The notes under the pieces: model-generated | Database searches by the model: none | Told to the model about the DNA's origin: nothing | Seen by the model: only the letters and a program-made list of their open reading frames with translations | Shown here: positions 61,083 through 64,000 of the stretch, in pieces | How positions within the stretch are numbered: the stretch's first letter is position 1 | Layout: each line of letters starts with the position of its first letter | Assembly: GCF_030867145.1 (NCBI RefSeq) | Contig: NC_134436.1 | Span: 3,968,001 to 4,032,000, forward strand | Origin: Opisthocomus hoazin | Taxonomy: Eukaryota; Chordata; Aves; Opisthocomiformes; Opisthocomidae | Length of the DNA: 64,000 nt | Direction: 5' to 3' | Program-made: the position numbers and the translations under genes

Positions 61083-62774
61083 AGATTTCAGAATCTGAGC
61101 ACAGGATCATGGAGTCCTGCCAAAGGAAGCGGTTTTTTGGGGCTATGTTAGGGTTATGGCCCCTTCCCTGGAGCCCTTTGGGAGCTGACAAGGTTCTCCC
61201 TTGTGGCTACAGGACCTTCTTCTCATCAGAAAGAGCAGGTGAAATTTCTTGTAGGATCACCCACATGGAGAGCTGCAGTGGTTTCTCTGCTGGAGGAGGC
61301 GAGGTCATTCCGAACCCCTCTCGCCAGGGCTAGTCTTACAATTTCATCAAGATACACTGGGTAACTTGGGCTTGATGAACCCTCATCATCTGTTCCACAT
61401 GGATCTGCAGACACCAAAAGACATAGACACCCATCAACAGTTTTGATAGCTCGATCCCCTCTCACTGTCCAGTGTGTGAAACTGTCTGGCTCAAACCATG
61501 GGTCTACATGCCTTTAACTATCCCGGCTTTCACTCTCTGTCCTGGCATTTCCTCTTTGTGACACCTCTCTGGCCGTACCATCAAACCTCCTCTGGCTTAT
61601 TTTTATACAAAGAGTTCAGGCAGTTCCACTTACACCTCTCCCTGTAAGGTATTTTTCCAAGCCTTAAATCAGTTTTTTAATCTTCTTTCAAAACTTCAGG
61701 CACAGACGCTGTGCACAGTGTTCCAAGATCAGTCACACCAGTGCCTGACAAAGGGGAGGCGTTACCTCCTCTCTCCCAAAGCCCCTGCTCTTCCCCCATC
61801 ATACCGTTGTCCACTCTTACTGTCCTGCTCATTGACCCTCCTCCCTTTGCAGTCCTTCCCAGAGGAGAGGAGACATTCCCACAAGACATTTTAGGGGAGG
61901 GCCTCTAAGAGGATGCCCAGGGCAGTATGAGTCTCAGCTCTGAGGACAATGGGGACACAGCCCTTCTGCTTTGGGTCCAAGGTCTCTTACGTCAAGAGGA
62001 ACAAGACACCAGCCATGGAAGCAGCTCCCTTGCCAGGCTTGGGCTTGGAAGAAAATCCCCCCCTCTGAAGCAGGAGTGGAGACTTAGGTTTCCTGAGCTG
62101 CCAGTAAAGTCTGTGTCCTACAGGGAGCCAGAACTGGCTCACCCAGAAGGTGAGCGGGACTGGACCCCCATGTCCTGAAAATGCTCAAAAGCAGATTATG
62201 GCTACGGAGGGTCTGCTCGGAGCTGAGCTGGTGTTTCTGCCTCTGTCTATCCCAGGCAGAGGGGTTGGAGGATTTGTTCCTGTGTGTTGCTGGCCAAGAG
62301 AATCAAGTGTACTCTGCCATTAGTGGCCCTTGAGTTGATCACTTCAGCTACATCTTCTCATCTACAGATCACCTGGAACTTCAGGAAAACTTTATTGACG
62401 TACACTGGCTCCAGACCTGCCTGGTGCGAAAGGTCTACCTGCACCACTGCTGGGGAATATGAGGGTGCTGAGCAACTCGGGCACCTTGCAGGACAGAGCC
62501 CACGGACTAGGTGTTCCAGCGGGAATGGAGCCACAGCATCCTTCAACATTCCATACCCACCTCTGGGCAAGGCATCTGTGAAAAGGGGTGGCTCCTTTAC
62601 AAACACAGGACCTGTGGTACCTTGAAACTGATAGGAGGGATCATAAGAAACGTTATTACTGGATCTTCGAATCAAAACCAAGGGTCTCTGGGCAGCGGTC
62701 TACCTCGCCTTGGTGACCACTTCACTACTGCACAGCATGGGTTGCCACAGATTGGGGCTTTCCAAAGCACATGA
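61083..62774. other. no recognised content
   Basis: Unique-looking sequence with short frames only. I see no gene, RNA or transposon that I can support here. Confidence 0.4.
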
Positions 62775-62965
62775 TGGTTTTGATCAGTCTGGACCTCTGG
62801 AGGTCCCTGGTGCATCCCTGCTCATAGCAGGGGCAGTAGATCAGGTTGCTCAGGAGGATCTCTAAGGATGGCAATTCCTGCTCCAGTCTGGTCCCTCTGC
62901 CGGTGTTCTACCACCCTCACAGGGAAGATTTTTTTCCCTAATACCTAGTAAGAATTTCCCTGCTG
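62775..62965 (-). mobile_element. old CR1 3' fragment (minus)
   Basis: Worn CR1 3' region on the minus strand. It keeps the order 'ggacctctggaggtcc', 'catccctgctcatagcaggg', 'agatcaggttgctcagg', 'gtgttctaccaccctcac' and 'ttccctaatacctag', the layout of the copies at 3829 and 46288. Divergence is high and no RT text remains. From 62966 to the window end nothing else was recognised. Confidence 0.75.
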
Positions 62966-64000
62966 GAGCTCGTGCTCTTAGCTTCTCATCGTGTCCCTGT
63001 GCGCCTCTGACAGGAGACTGGGCATGTTCCATGTTTTGCACCCCAGCACCCCCGGGCAGGCAGAGTGCCCCACCAGCCCTGATACACGCACCGAGAAGGC
63101 CACCACCCCCCTCAGGGCACTGTTTTTTCCTCGCAAGGGAAGGCAGAGAGCCAAAGCTTCAGGGGGGAAGGAGTACTGGTCAGGGCATCCAGCTGCACAG
63201 AGCTTTGAGGCTTCAAAGACTGAGCCCTCAGCGCCTGACCCTGTGCAAGCAACCCTGGACTGACTTAGCAGCCACGGGGTAAGCCTGCTCCCATCTTCAG
63301 TCAGGAGACACCCCCCCACCCCTCACTGTGGTTCCCCTCTTGGGCACTGCAAACTATAACTGCGCTCGCTTCGAGCAAGAAGGGAGCAGCAAACCCACAT
63401 GCACGGCTGGGCAGACGGCCTTGGGGAGCTGGGGGAAGGGATGTGTGCTCTGGCAGGGGCAGCTTTTCTTGCAGACTTTTGTGCTACCCCAGAATGCAGC
63501 AGGCGGGAAAACAGAGTGATGGTGGCGACTGGGCAAGGTTTGGTGCCTGCGGGCAGCTGGGTGATGGTCCCCAACCTTTTGCGCTTTCTGCATGGTTTTT
63601 CCAAGGCGGCTCAACCTGCGGTGTCTCCTGCTGCATCCCACCCTGATCTCTCTGGCTGGCCTTGCCAAGGCACATCAGTGCTGACCTGCGGCAACTGGCC
63701 ACCCGCCTGCCTGTGCCAAGACATCTCAGAGCAAACCCCTCACCCTGCTTGCAGCTTCCAGCGTCTTCCAAAAACAAGCTTCTAGCTGCATCCCGATTCC
63801 TTACCCCGAGAGAACAGGGCTGGCAGCTGATTTCTTGGAGTCACAAGAGCGGAATTAAAATCTACAGGATGTGAAGTGGGGTGTTACCTGGGGTGCTAGA
63901 CTGTCCCTGTGCCATCTCCCCCATCCTGCTGTCCGCCCTCCTCTACTATTTCCCCCCCCCCGAAAAAAGGCTCTTTTTTGGATCTCCCAGCCCTCTGCAA

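Overview
The window reads as bird genomic DNA: compact, GC-rich housekeeping genes with short introns, many CR1 LINE fragments (the dominant avian retroposon), solo LTRs and long poly-G runs. The gene order IK, WDR55, DND1, HARS1, HARS2, ZMAT2 is that of human 5q31.3, just before the clustered protocadherins (avian chromosome 13-type synteny). The species cannot be named from the sequence. All gene models below come from reading splice sites and translations by eye; for the five complete genes the exons join in frame to full-length proteins.

Layout. 0.4-2.8 kb: last five coding exons of IK (+). 2.8-5.7 kb: four CR1 copies inserted into one another. 5.7-6.54 kb: CpG-rich WDR55 promoter region with a tRNA-like relic and a 22-24 bp minisatellite. 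6.54-9.22 kb: WDR55 (+), eight coding exons, 369 aa. 9.79-14.04 kb: an intron-bearing, broken UDP-glucose dehydrogenase (UGDH)-like gene (+), split by a CR1 that itself carries a solo LTR. 14.3-14.9 kb: a decayed ~30-bp repeat array. 15.2-19.18 kb: DND1 (-), 352 aa. 19.7-35.19 kb: HARS1 (-), 13 coding exons, 501 aa. 35.45-40.81 kb: HARS2 (-), 12 coding exons, 503 aa. 40.98-55.34 kb: ZMAT2 (+), six exons, 199 aa, with a 7.3-kb fourth intron filled by nested CR1s and a solo LTR. 55.4-64 kb: no gene recognised, simple repeats and an old CR1 piece.

Jobs. IK and ZMAT2 are both spliceosomal B-complex proteins. WDR55 is a nucleolar WD40 protein in ribosome biogenesis. DND1 is a germ-cell RNA-binding protein. 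HARS1 and HARS2 charge cytosolic and mitochondrial tRNA-His.

Most interesting points: (1) the UGDH-like relic between WDR55 and DND1; (2) a ~674-bp tract, introns included, that is ~98-99% identical between HARS1 and HARS2, which looks like recent gene conversion; (3) HARS2 lies in tandem with HARS1 and head-to-head with ZMAT2, unlike the head-to-head HARS1/HARS2 pair of mammals; (4) a duplicated promoter block upstream of HARS1 with five NRF1-like motifs; (5) the octamer/GC-box minisatellite upstream of WDR55.
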